From Plazaster borealis (taxonomy: Eukaryota > Echinodermata > Asteroidea > Forcipulatida > Labidiasteridae): 64,000 nucleotides of DNA. Below are positions 46,893 through 58,660 of the stretch, piece by piece. The translations under genes were made by a program, and so were the position numbers. The stretch spans positions 1,798,001-1,862,000 of the forward strand of contig CM037467.1 of the NCBI GenBank assembly GCA_021014325.1, written 5' to 3'. Each line of letters begins with the position of its first letter. Position 1 is the first letter of the stretch. The notes under the pieces were generated by a model, which ran no database searches, was not told where the DNA came from, and saw only the letters and a list, made by a program, of their open reading frames with translations.

Positions 46893-49800
46893 CTGTAACA
46901 GTTAGTGTTTAGACATAGTTGAAAATACTTAAAGGAACATTACAGAATTGGTTTTTGCTAACAAAACAGTTAAGCACTTTATATAATCCACCATATACAT
47001 AACTGACAACCTGTAGAAGTTTGAGATCGATCGGCCATCTGGGTCACGAGAAAATAGTGAAAAACCGTTTACACATTTGCATGTGTTATACAATGCATGA
47101 ATAAAGCGCTCATGAGCGATAAACTCCAATCGGAAATTAGTTTTATTTATTTTTCATCAAATATGGCATTTCAGACAGAAATATTTCTAGGGATGTTTTC
47201 TACTATCATCATCATTAGACCGTGTAAGTTCTATGTAAATCTGTGATCTTAAACACAATTTTAATTACCAGTTCTGTAACGTTCCTTTAAGAATTGGAAG
47301 ACATCTTTTTCATTTTGTAAAGGGCACCTCTATGAAGCAAATACTAACGAACAATTGAAATATGGGATTTGAGGCATTGCATGGTGAGGTATCAATGTAT
47401 ATTCAGTTTGCGGTAACACCATGTATATCTACTTTGCTGTGTAGATTTGGCGTTGGTTTTTTGTTTTTTTTGAGAAATTGTCTTGCTTTTCATTCTACTG
47501 CTGCGGAGTAGATTTCGGAATTCGGGAGACTACTTAGTTCTGAAAAACGGTCCTGCTTGGAACACATTGTATGGATTTGCAGACTTTTGTGTCAAAGTGT
47601 AGAAGTACACTTTAATCCTGGGCACAATTTCATAGAGCTGCTTAAGCAGGAAATTTGGCTTAACAATTTTCTGCTAAGCAAAAAGGAGCAGGATACCAGT
47701 CATAAATTGTACATGTGACATGGTATTTTGGCTGGTAACCTTATCCTGGTAAGCATAATTGTTTTGTGCTTAGCTACTTTTTGTGCTTAAGCAGCTCTAT
47801 GAAATTGGGCCCTAACCTTCTTGGCCATCCTTGTTTGTATGTATTTTGTCTAAGTATTTTCCTTTAAAAAAGGAGACTATTTTGTATACTGTATGTTGAG
47901 AAATGGCCGAATATATAATGAGTAATAATTGATGTATAATAATGTTTATGATTTAAAGGCAGGGTATACTTAACGGTAATTGTCAAAGACCAGTATCCTC
48001 ATTTGGTGTGCCCCAATAAATGCATAAAATAACAAAATTTGGGCTCGGTTGATCATCGAAGTTGCAAGAAAATAATGAAAGAAAAAAACCACCCTCGTTG
48101 CATAGAATTGTTTGCTTTCAGATGCCTGCGAAAGGCTTCATCATGCCTGCTGAAGCCTTTCTCAGATTCAAATTTGTTGGTGAAAATTTACCTAAGTTTC
48201 TCTAAAACTACATTACTTCAAAGGGTGCAGTTTTTAACAATATTTTATAGCAACAGCTTTCCAGTGCTCTCTACTGAGTAAGTTTTTATGGTCATTAATT
48301 TTTGGAGTAATTACCAAAGGTATACCCTCCCTTTAAAACCCTACTTGCAGCATGAGAATCTATGATCATTGTTACACAATCGTACTTTATTGAGCAGTAG
48401 GTTTGAATAAAGCTGAATTTTATCCAGGTCCCCAAGGGAGAACAACTGATGGGGCTACCCTGGTTAAGTAAGACGAAATAAAAATACATAAAAAAGAAGT
48501 GTGCAATATGTTTTTTGGGGTAAACACAATCCCTTCTCAAATGGTCAAACAGTTGGGTAGAGGCCCTCTATTCCAAAAATATAATTTTACACATTCCCAA
48601 GGGACAGTGAATATTGTAATGCGTGCGGTGCAAAATGAGCATCTACGCACGCAACACAATATCGCTATGTAAGTACAGTAAGGTTTTAATAGCGTGCAAA
48701 GCCCTCAACTGTTTGCAGAGAGCCAATACATCCAATCCATCCACAACCAGGTCGCCAAGAGTGAGAGTTCGAACCATGTGGCTAGCTAAAGACAAGGAGA
48801 ATCCATTGCCTTGGCCTTGAGACCTTGCAGGGCAGCAGGGCTCTCGACAATCGCCGTAGGGAATTATACAAGTCTTGTTGTTTGGGTGTCAATTTATGGG
48901 CCAGTGAATCAACCCTTTTTACTTGGCTTTTACCAGGCTGTTTGGCTATGTTTCAATAAGGAACATAGTTTTATACTATCAACAGCTCTCCGTTGCTCGT
49001 TACCAAGTAAGTTTTTGTTCTTATACATTTTGTGTAATTACCAAACGTGTCTAGTGCCTTTAAACAACTCACACTAATTATCTCTACCATCTCGGTTTTG
49101 GATATGTAGCCGTTGCCGTTCAAATCGTACATGTTGAATGCCCATTTCAGCTTATGCTCTAAGGTGCCCCGTGAGGTCAGACTCATGGCCGTGATAAACT
49201 CCCGGAAGTCAATCGTGCCGTCACCGTTGCTATCAAACGATTTGAAGACATGCTCTGCGAATTTGGTAGCATCACCGAAGGGGAAAAGATTTCCATATAT
49301 CTTCTTAAACTCATCTGCTGTTAAGATCCCGCTGGGACAGTCTGTTGGATCAATGTAGAACAAAAATCTACTGTGAGAAATATCTTGGTCAACGTCCTGC
49401 TTCCCTTTTCTTGGGGAAGTAGTATTTCAATGTTTTTCATTGAATTTCATTACTGAGTGATGTTTGAAGCTTTGTATAGTGTGGAAAATAAATGACTCTA
49501 ACTTAGTCTAGTGAACTTGCAGTACAACCATCTCTTTTGAAGGAGTGCTGGCTCGAACAGCATACTCTGCTCAGCGGCGTAGCTAGGAATTTTTCGGTGG
49601 GGGGGCACAGGGGGGGCATTGCTTCCAAGTGGGGGGGCCCAGGGAAAATGGGTGTGTCAGTGGTGGTGGGGGTCATGTACTCCTAGCCCTAGAACTATGA
49701 GGTTTGATCCGCTATCGTCTCCACGAACCTCATATAGAGGGCCATGTACAATATCCTATTAGAAACTTTTTGCCCTTCACATTTAAATGCACCTGGAGTT

Positions 49801-52184
49801 CCTCTTTTGAAACCGGATCTCGCGAAAATTAGTGTTTTTTGTTCTCACAGTGAGCTCGGCGCGGGTCCAGAAAATCCACTCCTCAAAAAACCGGTTAAAA
49901 TCTCACTGTTTTTCAGAATCCTCGCCTTCCGGTAGCAATATGGCCGCCCGCCGTAATTTATAAATGGTATGCTGCGTGCTACGCTGGTAACGACCATCGT
50001 TGCGCGTGCGCGTAGCATAACTTTTGGTCCCTCCGGCATGTAGGGGCGCACCCCACTAATTCCACTTCCATAGCATTCAGTGCAAAAGGCTAAATATTCA
50101 AAAATACACGAAAAATACTTAAAAGTCTCACAGCTTTTTACAGTAAAGGGAAAAGTATATATTGACTCGTGAACTTTTATTCTCTGCTCAATTTAATATG
50201 GGAGTCCCTGGTACCGGTCACGTCGAGTTATTCTCCTCCAAATAAAAACACCCCTACACCGGTGTAATTTTCCAAACGTCCGAGCATCAATCTTGAAAAA
50301 TGTCCCTACACCTCTCGGCAAATAGGACCATTTTTCAGGGCCTATGTCATCAAAAATACCTCAAGTTGGAAGTCAACAACCCCCAGGTTACAATTGGGGA
50401 ACATTTTTGCACTCTACCCCTTTTGTTGGGCTCTCAAATGTTACAAAATATTCATGAGCTCGACGCTCTGTTTTCTCCATATTTAGTGGGGTGCACCCGT
50501 AGGCCGTATATACCGGTAATCAATGGTTTGCAGCGCGCAACGCTGGTCACAATTACCAACGGCTTATGTTTATACACGTGAACCGTTGGTTATCGTTTAC
50601 CAGCGTAGCGTGCAGCACACCAACTGTTTTCATTCCGCTGCATTGCATTGATCAACACGTGGGCGCGCGCGCTTCCGGTGATGATAGCGACAATCCCCAC
50701 AGCGTAAGTTAAACAATAATTATTGGCTTTGAAAACAACTAAAGTTTGTTTTACTTTATTGTAAATGAAGGCCTACAAATAGCAGATGTATTTTGTTTCG
50801 TAATGTTTTGTTTTCATTCTTTGAACTTTCTTTTTGTGTGGGCACTATTGCAATTTTTTCATGGGGGGGCACCTGGGGGGGGCACTGGAAATTTGTGGGG
50901 GGGCACGTGCCCCCCAGGCCCCCCCGTGGCTACGCCGCTGACTCTGCTCGTCTTCGTACTAGTTTGTCAATCCAGACGATAGGCCTATATGGTGCGATGA
51001 CGAGTCGAGCTGGTACGAGTTCATATGATGAGTATAGGGGCGAGTTTGCTATAATACCCGCCAGTGATGACTACTTGGTGGTTAAATTCATGAATACATT
51101 AAAAAGTCTTCATTAAACGACTTTTTGCGACAGAAATTTTTACAAAATAATTAACAATCCTGCCATAACCGCGTACCCTTTGTTTTTTATCAACACGCTT
51201 GAAAAACAATTACGTGACTATTTAAAGGGTCTATATACGTTTGGTAATGACTTTGAAATGGCAATACAAACTTGGTAAGAAGTCAGCAGCTTTGGATAGT
51301 ATAATGCATTTTGAGAAACGTTTCACTTCAAAGTACTGCGGTTATGGAAAAAGATATCACTTTTTATCCCCAAACATTTGAGTCTGATAAGCGTTACTGA
51401 CAGTAACGTTTCTCAGATTGTGTATTCCAATTGCAGATTATTCTTCCTGCGTGGACATAACCGCTCCAGATTTGCGGCAATATCTCAAAAACGCTACCAC
51501 CTTTTGAAATGAAATTTGCACAGGTTAGTTTTATGGTATACTACAACTATATAGAATTGAAACAAACAATAGGCTCCAATTACCAAACGTGTACGATGCC
51601 TTTAAATGTATCGTACACGTTTGGTAATGACTCAAACCAAATATTAGCATAAAAACTTACTTGGTAACAAGCAACGGAGAGCTGTTGATGGTATAAAACA
51701 TTGTAGGAAACGACTCCCTCTGAAGTAACGTAGTTTTTGAGAAAGAGGTAATTTCTCACTAAAATAATAAAAACTTCTTGCAAGAAGTTTTTTTTTCTAA
51801 TCTGAAAGCACACAAATTTGTACAACAAGGGTGTTTTTTCTTTCATAATTAATTCTTGCAACTTCGATGACCAATTGAGCCCAAATTTTCACAGGCTTGT
51901 TATTTTATGCATATGTTGGGATACACCAAGTGAGAACACTGGTCTTTGACAATTACCAAACGTGTTCAGTGCCTTTAACGCATTGCTGAGTTGTAGCAGT
52001 GGTTAACATGTCCATGAATACTGCTGGCTGCTGCACACTTTTAAAAGATTTACAATGACTTTGTACGATACTTGCCTTTTTGGAATGCTTTGTACCATTC
52101 TTGCAGCTCCTGTTCGTTGAAATTCGTTGCTTTCTTCAGGTCGGCCATGACTTCTGGTTTTAACTTGCTGTTCTGTTTCCCCAT
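46698..52184 (-). CDS. neuronal calcium sensor protein, hippocalcin/neurocalcin type
   Basis: Exons 52184-52076, 49341-49073 and 46892-46698 (minus strand) join to 190 aa, the usual length. MGKQNSKL gives the N-myristoylation site at Gly2. EF1 is degenerate (CPSG), while EF2 [14 protein letters not shown]3 [12 protein letters not shown] and EF4 [12 protein letters not shown] keep all calcium ligands. Family members bind calcium and expose the myristoyl group to reach membranes, acting on receptors, cyclases or channels mainly in neurons. [11 protein letters not shown] and [20 protein letters not shown] place it with hippocalcin, HPCAL1 and neurocalcin rather than NCS1 or recoverin. The first intron has a GC donor (AAAAAG|GCAAGT). 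The gene is tail to tail with the reductase, 297 bases apart. Confidence 0.94.
46929..47290. mobile_element. MITE family E
   Basis: TTAA ends; AAAGGAACATTACAGAATTGG and CAGTTCTGTAACGTTCCTT termini. It begins 36 bases upstream of calcium-sensor exon 3. Near-identical to 55084-55450, so recently active. Confidence 0.9.
47291..47619. other. calcium sensor intron 2, no feature recognised
   Basis: No exon or repeat recognised. Confidence 0.4.
47620..47812. mobile_element. hairpin element family F
   Basis: GGGCACAATTTCATAGAGCT at the left, AGCTCTATGAAATTGGGCCC at the right; the stem is nearly complete. Confidence 0.88.
47953..48336. mobile_element. MITE family B
   Basis: TTAA ends; AAAGGCAGGGTATACTTAAC and CCAAAGGTATACCCTCCCTT. 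Confidence 0.88.
48337..48955. other. calcium sensor intron 2, no feature recognised
   Basis: Non-repetitive as far as I can see, without open exons. Confidence 0.4.
48956..49063. mobile_element. MITE family A, right quarter
   Basis: TATACTATCAACAGCTCTCC to CGTGTCTAGTGCCTTTAA. Its TTAA ends nine bases from the donor of calcium-sensor exon 2. Confidence 0.8.
49073..49341 (-). CDS. calcium sensor exon 2
   Basis: Acceptor ttgatccaacag, then (G)ACTGTCCCAGC encoding [18 protein letters not shown] and EF2-EF3, ending GAGATAATTAGT|GTGAGT. The leading AC needs one G from exon 1, which fixes the GC donor there. Confidence 0.95.
49572..50940. mobile_element. 1.37-kb element with CAGCGGCGTAGC ends and an 8-bp target duplication (hAT-type), with a nested insert
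   Basis: CAGCGGCGTAGC / GCTACGCCGCTG ends are flanked by ACTCTGCT on both sides (49564-49571 and 50941-50948). Eight-base duplications point to hAT. G-rich subterminal tracts follow. At 50043-50498 a separate element with GGCGCACCCCACTAA / TTAGTGGGGTGCACCC ends is inserted between TA dinucleotides. No transposase is encoded. The same outer element, inverted and with a different insert, is at 58661-61927, and part of it at about 63090-63460. Confidence 0.92.
51232..51605. mobile_element. MITE family C sharing TTAA with the next A copy
   Basis: AAAGGGTCTATATACGTTTGG at the left. The right end has an A-type terminus (CCAAACGTGTACGATGCCTT), so this is a C/A mosaic. Confidence 0.8.
51602..51978. 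mobile_element. MITE family A
   Basis: Left ATGTATCGTACACGTTTGG, central TTCTTGCAAGAA, right CCAAACGTGTTCAGTGCCTTTAA. It ends about 100 bases downstream of the calcium-sensor exon 1 donor. Confidence 0.88.
52076..52184 (-). CDS. calcium sensor exon 1 with a GC splice donor
   Basis: Encodes [20 protein letters not shown] then [16 protein letters not shown] plus one G. The donor is CCAAAAAG|GCAAGTAT; a GT donor (GGCAA|GTATCG) would shift the frame against exon 2. Confidence 0.93.
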
Positions 52185-52651
52185 TCTGTGTTGGGTGTCG
52201 ACTAGGCCTAGTGTCGACTGCCGATGCCAAAATAAGTGCAAGACCGTCGGAAATGTCTACCAATCAACAATTTGAAACTTTAAGAGACAAATCTTAGAAC
52301 GGCAATCATGCCTCGCGGAACCTCACCTAAAGTTTGCAAAATAAATGCATCGTTGTCAAAAGGTCACCCTATTTTGGTTTATATGGTTTTTAAAATCGAG
52401 ATGTTCGAGCCGATATCGGTGTAGGGCCTACTGCGTTTTTATGATAGCTCACCTCACTGTTAGCTCATGGCGTCTACGGTAGCGCTATTTCAAGCGTTTC
52501 AGTGCATTTCTGTTTTATTGTGAATTATTGAAATGCGATCAACCCCCGATGCTTGTATGAATAATTCTTTAGAAATTGCTACCAGTTCTGCCCTACGTTG
52601 TTGACCTTTATGTTATTCAGCTTGTACTTCGGTAGTCATGCAAAACAGCTT
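52185..52651 (-). promoter_or_regulatory. 5'UTR and presumed promoter of the calcium sensor
   Basis: The stretch upstream of the ATG lacks a clear TATA box. No repeat is recognised, which fits a regulatory region, but no site can be named. Confidence 0.35.
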
Positions 52652-53022
52652 TTAAAGGTAGGCCTATTAGATTGGTAGAGCTGACAAAATAATCGCAGGC
52701 AGTGTTCATGTTTTGTGTGATCAACCATACATGAAATAAACCTGTGAATTTGGCTTAATCATTATTGTGTGAGTCGGGAGAAAACAGTGGAAAAATTTGC
52801 CCATTGTCCAGCATTGTCCGTGAGTCGTAACAACCGAAATCAGCTGTTGCGTTGGTGGTGTTTTTTAGGTTTTCGGATACAGTTTTCTCGAATACGACCT
52901 CATTTCAGGGGGAAATATTTCACAGAAAAAAAATGGTTCTAGAATGAACTTCATAATCAGTAAGCTTCGAGACTAAAATTAAACAATTTTTTGTTTTTTA
53001 TCCTTACCATGTATACCTTTAA
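52652..53022. mobile_element. MITE family D
   Basis: TTAA ends; AAAGGTAGGCCTATTAGATTG at the left and CATGTATACCTT at the right; the interior shares GATCAACCATACATGAAATA with other D copies. Confidence 0.85.
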
Positions 53023-53405
53023 AGGGATATACGTGTGGTAAAAATAGTAAATAGAGTCAAATAAAAAACAGCTCTGATAAAATTCAATCTTTATAATTGT
53101 CTTGTTTTTTGAAATTGTATATTATATATCTCATTGACACTTCACTTGCCATTTCTTGACATTAAAGGGTCTGTTCTATAAGCTTGCGTGTATCAAATTG
53201 TGTATAGGCTCTACATACACCGTACAGCGTGTACGATGTAGCACACAAAACGGCGAAGCACGCTGCCATAATGTACACTTGACCAATCATAACCCAGATG
53301 CACAGCCAATGAAACAATTGGGTCTGGAAGCCGGTGCCTGCCATTTTTTATCCTTATGGATAAAGACAGGGGCCAGTCTATTAAGCTACACGCATCGGCG
53401 TCTGT

Positions 53406-54064
53406 CTAGCATATGGCAATAAAACGCCACAATCTTTCTATATAATGACCCTCCTCCGGGTTCGGGTGATCACCCACATATGAAACCATTTTTTGATAAA
53501 ACTTCTTCGGATACTTTTGGAGGCACTTCCTTGTCGCTGAGAAACAGGCTGCCCAACAATGATCGATGAACTGTGGCGGCGCCCTCCCAAATACCTCTTG
53601 ATAAAATTGGCCAAATGTGCCGTTCGCAGGGCGCATAACACCGCGGTTGAGTTCAGCTTTCCATTTCCCAGTAAAAGCAATCCTTCCCCAGTTTGTATAC
53701 TTTCCAATGAGGATGCAAGGCACTCCACTCCTTGCCTTTTCGAGAAATTCAAGCGGAGTGGGATAGCAAAGCCTTAAATGGACGTGATCGTCTAGTTTGC
53801 CTTGGAGAAATATGGTTATATTTGCCAGGTTTTCGTAATTCTTGATGATGTGGTAGAGATAGGTATGGGCTTCCCGTCCAACGTTGGGGAGCTCCTCCCA
53901 GTCTTTGACGCTGAATGACGGTTTTAATCCTGCGTCGTGACCTTTATCGTACACGTCACAATATTTAGCAACTGGTTTCAACCAGTCAAGGTTTTCCTTG
54001 TAGTGTGCTATGACGAACTCGTAGTCCGGTTGCGACACGGGCGTTGTGGGCCTACGTATGCTTC
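53406..54064 (-). CDS. DUF3431 gene exon 2
   Basis: Begins (G)GA AGC ATA, giving GSIRRPTTPVSQPDYEF, and runs open to the stop at 53406. There is no in-exon ATG at the start of the domain, which supports the upstream exon. Confidence 0.92.
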
Positions 54065-57000
54065 CTTTGAGAGAAAAAAAAATGGAAATCAGAAAATTCT
54101 ACATCAACTTAAAGGCCTGTACACTATTGGTAAGATCGAAAAACACAAATGTTCACAGATTCACACATAACTTACATGATTTAAAGTAAGTAATCAGGGG
54201 CGGATCCAGGATTTTCCAAACGGGGGGGCGTGAAAATATACCAAGCAGCAAAATGATAAATGAAGTTTGTTGCGCCAGCGTAACACAAAGCTTCCCCATT
54301 TCTCCCTCCCCTTCTCTCTCTCTCCCTCTTTTTTTCTTTTCTCTCTTTTATTATTTTTTTTAATCTGAAAAAGGGGGGGCGTGCGCCCCCCACGCCCCCC
54401 CTGGATCCGCGCCTGGTAATGGTAGAAAGGGTTCCTTAAAATATTTCTGCCTAAAATGCTATCGTTTCTGAGAAATGAGTAAAACAATAGTTTTTATCAC
54501 GCGCGATATTTTGAAAAAACAGAAAACACATAAGGTCTCTTTTCACTATTTTCTCGTGATCTCGATGACCAATTGAGCTCAAACTTTCACAGGTTTGTTT
54601 GTTCATGCATATGTTGAATCACACAAAATGCGGACACTGATTTTGAGCTGTTACCAAAAGTGTACAATACCTTTATACAGCAACAAATTGCATTTAGTGA
54701 TTAATTTAAGAGATAATAACAGTTAGTTGTTCAACGAAAAGGTTGTATTGCAATTAGACCTCATACAAGGTAACCAGAAAATAATTTTTATAACGTATGA
54801 GTTGAAAACTAAAGGGACGAGTTTGCGACTTTTGTGTTTTCACGAAGTGACCTATATATCTGCTGGACCTATTGAACCGTATTGCTTTGAACGAAGTGAC
54901 CTGTCCAGAGTGGTTTAGGACCCAGACATTTCTTCCAAATTTTTGTTTCAAGTTTTTGTTAATGCTTTTAACGGACATGTCTAAAGATAGGCCTATGGTT
55001 CAAATAAAAAAAGAGGTTATTTTGAGGTCTTTATACTCGCATGGAAATTTACATTTCATAACAAAAAACGGACTCTTTAATCTTTAGAGGAACATTACAG
55101 AATTGGTTTTTGCTAACAAAACAGTGTAAGCACTTTATATATAATCCACCATATACATAAACTGACAAACCTGTAGAAGTTTGAGATCGATCGGCCATCT
55201 GGGTCACGAGAAAATAGTGAAAAACCGATTAATCATTTGCATGTGTTATACAATGCATGAATAAAACGCTCATGAGCGATAAACTCCAATCGGAAATTAG
55301 TTTTATTTATTTCTCATCAAATATGGCATTTCAGACAAAAATATTTCTAGGGATGTTTTCTACTATCATCATCATTAGACCGTGTCAGTTTTATGTAAAT
55401 CTGTGATCTTAAAGAAAATTTTAATTACCAGTTCTGTAACGTTCCTTTAAGGCAAATCTTAATTTGACGACATGATATAAGAAGAGTTGCTGTGTCTAAA
55501 GCCTTGACTTTGTGTTTCTATAATCTATTTCACTTGAAGCCATTTTGTTACTCTTTTATTTGATTTTTAATTTGTTTTGAAACCTATGTCGAAAGGTCAC
55601 TTAATGACACTGGACACCTTTGGTAATTGTCAAAGACCAGTGTTCTCGCTTGGTGTATCCCAACATCGAAGTTGCAAGAAACTGATGGAAGAAAAAACAC
55701 CCTTGTTGTACAAATTTGTGTGCTTTCTCAGATAGGAATAAAAGGCTTCAGGCCTGAAGTCTTTTATTATTTTAGTGAGAAATTACCTCTCTTTCTCAAA
55801 AACTACGTTACTTCAGAGGGAGTCGTTTCCTACAATGTTTTATACTATCAACAGCTCCCCGTTGCTCGTTACCAAGTAATTTTTTATGCCAATATATATT
55901 TTGAGTAATTACAAAACGTGTACAGTGCCTTTGAACAAACAGACGTAATATAATTTATGCCAAACTACACTGCACACAAGTTAATAACCGACGCCATTTT
56001 CTTAATTATAGGCCTACTTATTATAATAATATACCCTCAAGTGCATGATCGACATTCAACTTTAATTTATTGTTGTCATAAGCTTTTAGAGCCAGGAACG
56101 CACTCAGCACGATCCACATCACACAGAACAGATGATAATTCGTTGCTTGTACCATGTACCACGAAGTGATCTATTCTTGTCCACAGCCACCCCCCCCCCC
56201 CCCCCCCACATCGCGATTGAAGTTGCACTGTTTTTCAAACTGCTGTTTCGGAGTCTGGTACCTATGATTATTTAATTCTTTAAGACAAAAATAAAGCTGA
56301 CTACTTTATTCGTACAGAACTGTCACTGTGCTTTCATTCCTGCGACTTTTAATGAGTAGGCCTAATTAATTCCTAAACAAGTAATTTTCCCGCTATTTTA
56401 TGTTCATTGCCAAGTAGTAACTCTATCATGTTATGGAGAAAAATGCACATCATATTTTGGCCGTTGGTGGCCGATTGACAAAATGTGCAATATTTTGATT
56501 TTGTTTATTTTGCGATAAACAAAAGATATTTTTACGCTTCTTTGAAGCAAAAATGTAATGTACAACATTGGTAATTGCCAAAGACCAGTATCCACACTTG
56601 ATGTGACCCAACATATACATAAAATAACAAACCTGTGAAAGTTTAAGCTAAATCGGTCTTCGGAGTCATGAGAAAACAGTGAAAAACCCCATTATTTTCA
56701 CTGTTTTCAAACATCGGATTTGATCACCAGTGATAAGGACTTATTGTAATTTTATAAAAACTATAGAATTTCAAGCAAAACTATTTAAGGGAAACTTTAC
56801 ACCATGACCGTCTTTATGCCATGTAAATGTGCAAATCAGTGAACATTTATATTTGAAACCTTACAAATACTGTACACACCCTATAAAGGCATATGGTACG
56901 CGTTTGGTATGACTCAAAACAAATATTTAAAAACTTCCTTGGTAACGACCAACGGAGAGCTGTTGATAGTATAAAACATTGTAGGAAACGACTCCCTCTG

Positions 57001-57524
57001 AAAAAACGTATTTGAGGAAGAGGTAATTTCTCACTAAAATAAATAAAAAAAACTTCTTGCAAGAAGTTTTTTATTTCTATCTGAAAGCACACAAATTTGT
57101 ACAACAAGGGTGTTTTTTCTTTCATCATTTTCTTGCAACTTCGATGACCAATTGAGCCCAAATTTTCACAGGCTTGTTATTTTATGAATATGTTGGGATA
57201 CACCAAGTGAGAACACTCGTCTTTGACAATTACCAAACGTGTTCAGTGCCTTTAACTCTTTCGTGTTGATTGTTGAATAAAGCAGTATCGATGGTGTGTT
57301 GGTTCTATAATATAACGAACCGTTGGCTTACATTCACTACATTTTAATCTGTAAGTTGGGAAAATTCACTTACCATTTACTGCTGACTTATCTCGTGTTG
57401 GAACGAAAGACGTGTATCTGGAAACCTGCTCTCCGCACAGCGTGTTAAACACGTATATTGCTAAAATAATGCAGGCGACGACGCTGACTACTACTCGTTG
57501 GTTGGACATTTTTGGGAAATTCAT
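53406..57524 (-). CDS. DUF3431-domain type II membrane protein
   Basis: Two exons (57524-57374 and 54064-53406, minus strand) join in phase to 269 aa. Residues 11-28 (VVVSVVACIILAIYVFNT) are a single hydrophobic segment after a short basic N-terminus (SNQR), a type II signal-anchor; the rest should face the ER/Golgi lumen or outside. From about 62 the sequence YEFVIAHYKENLDWL, YDKG, LPNVGREAHTYLYHIIKNYE and NITIFLQG is the DUF3431 signature; the known family is 213-316 aa and without assigned function. The layout resembles Golgi glycosyltransferases, and that is only a guess. Seven cysteines occur in the lumenal part. Donor GTAAATG|GTAAGT and acceptor ttctctcaaag are standard. Intact. Confidence 0.9.
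54194..54417. mobile_element. CAGGGGCGGATCCAGG element, second copy
   Basis: Same ends and interior as 19911-20115, here with an extra GCCAGCGTAACACAAAGCTT segment. Confidence 0.88.
54418..55083. other. DUF3431 intron, diverged MITE and unassigned DNA
   Basis: 54520-54680 resembles a MITE right arm (GATCTCGATGACCAATTGAG, ACCAAAAGTGTACAATACCTT). The remainder has nothing recognised. Confidence 0.45.
55084..55450. mobile_element. MITE family E
   Basis: AGAGGAACATTACAGAATTGG to CTGTAACGTTCCTTTAA; nearly identical to 46929-47290. Confidence 0.9.
55600..55935. mobile_element. MITE family A
   Basis: GACACTGGACACCTTTGGTA at the left, AAAACGTGTACAGTGCCTTTG at the right. The centre has AGGCTTCAGGCCTGAAG, a B-type palindrome, so this is an A/B mosaic. 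Confidence 0.85.
55936..56560. other. DUF3431 intron, no feature recognised
   Basis: A C run at about 56189-56207; no gene. Confidence 0.4.
56561..57256. mobile_element. two MITE copies: a diverged one (56561-56885) and a family A copy (56884-57256)
   Basis: The first has TGGTAATTGCCAAAGACCAG and GTTTAAGCTAAATCGGTCTT motifs and ends ACTGTACACACCCTATAAAGG. The second is a clear A copy ending CCAAACGTGTTCAGTGCCTTTAA, with the central palindrome lengthened by A/T runs. Confidence 0.8.
57374..57524 (-). CDS. DUF3431 gene exon 1 (signal-anchor)
   Basis: MNFPKMSNQRVVVSVVACII then LAIYVFNTLCGEQVSRYTSF and VPTRDKSAVN plus one base, donor GTAAGT. A second Met at residue 6 could also start. Confidence 0.88.
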
Positions 57525-58660
57525 TTTGTCTTAGATTGAGGAAGCTGTCTAAGGGGAGAGATTCTATACGTCACATATTGGTTGGTTTTAAGGAAGCAAA
57601 TGGTTGAAAAAAGAGAGAGCAACTATGTCAAGCGCACCGGTATAGGCCTACCCACCGGATTATAAAACACTGTTGTTTGTGAATGCACGATATTGTGCTG
57701 GTATATTGTACAATACGGGACATTGCAAATCGCAGACGTTTGCGCGCATAATATTTGCAACGTTGCAAATGCGTGAGTAGACCTACATGTACGTCAAGTG
57801 TCAATATTAGATCTGTTGACTAGAAAAAAAATCCACCATTCAATGACCACCCCTCTAGGAACTGGGAACTTTACAGCGGACCTCTTAGCCAAGGGTTCAA
57901 ATCAACTCCTTGTGAAATCATAGAGAAGAAATCAATGTATTCCACAGCTGGCTTCCAGATGGCTTGAATTTTGTTTTATTGGGTCTAATGAGGGCCTTGT
58001 CATTTTGGGCGGCCAAAAGGGCCAAATATTAAAAAATAAACTAACTATAATTTAGAAAACTAGCAGCAAAAACAAAAATTACCGCTTGTTTGAATTACAG
58101 TGTCAATTTGTTTGTTCACACAGTAACACAAAATTGCTAATTTTGGCACATTTGATTTGTGACTTTGCCTCATTCTCATTAATGTGGCCAAGTCCAGCAG
58201 CATGTCATCATTGCACATTTTGGTATCAATTTAAAGAAGAACACTTCAGCTTTCTTTTGATATGCAATATCATACAAGAGGGTAATAAATAATAAAAATA
58301 TACATGATTAAAAAAAGTTTCCTAACTTTTTGTGAGCAGTTTATTATGGAACACCTGTACACTAGCAGTACTCATTATGTACATAAATCACCATGCTAAA
58401 GAAATAATTGTGTTGGTACTGAACAAAACAACTCTCAACTACGTTTTGTCACACAGTGGCACAAAAGCGGTTATCTGCTTTAGTGGTTTCCCACAACTCG
58501 ATAATTATTATTAATGGTTTATTTTAATCTGAATAAAAAACAACCAAAAGGTCGACAACATTCAAATTTACAAAGTTTTTACGAAAAATGGAATTAACAA
58601 TAAACAGGCAAAAACAATACATACATAGGCCGATCGTACGTTTTAGACTAACCTCCCCAA
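57525..58660. other. upstream region of the DUF3431 gene, no further gene seen
   Basis: The first 150 bases upstream of the ATG should hold 5'UTR and promoter. 57730-57775 repeats ATTTGCAACGTTGCAAAT-like words. Beyond 57830 nothing is recognised. Confidence 0.4.

Noticed and set aside
53150..53400. Possible extra coding exon between the calcium sensor and DUF3431 genes
   Set aside because: Short open frames only; none is bordered by convincing splice sites or shows conserved motifs.
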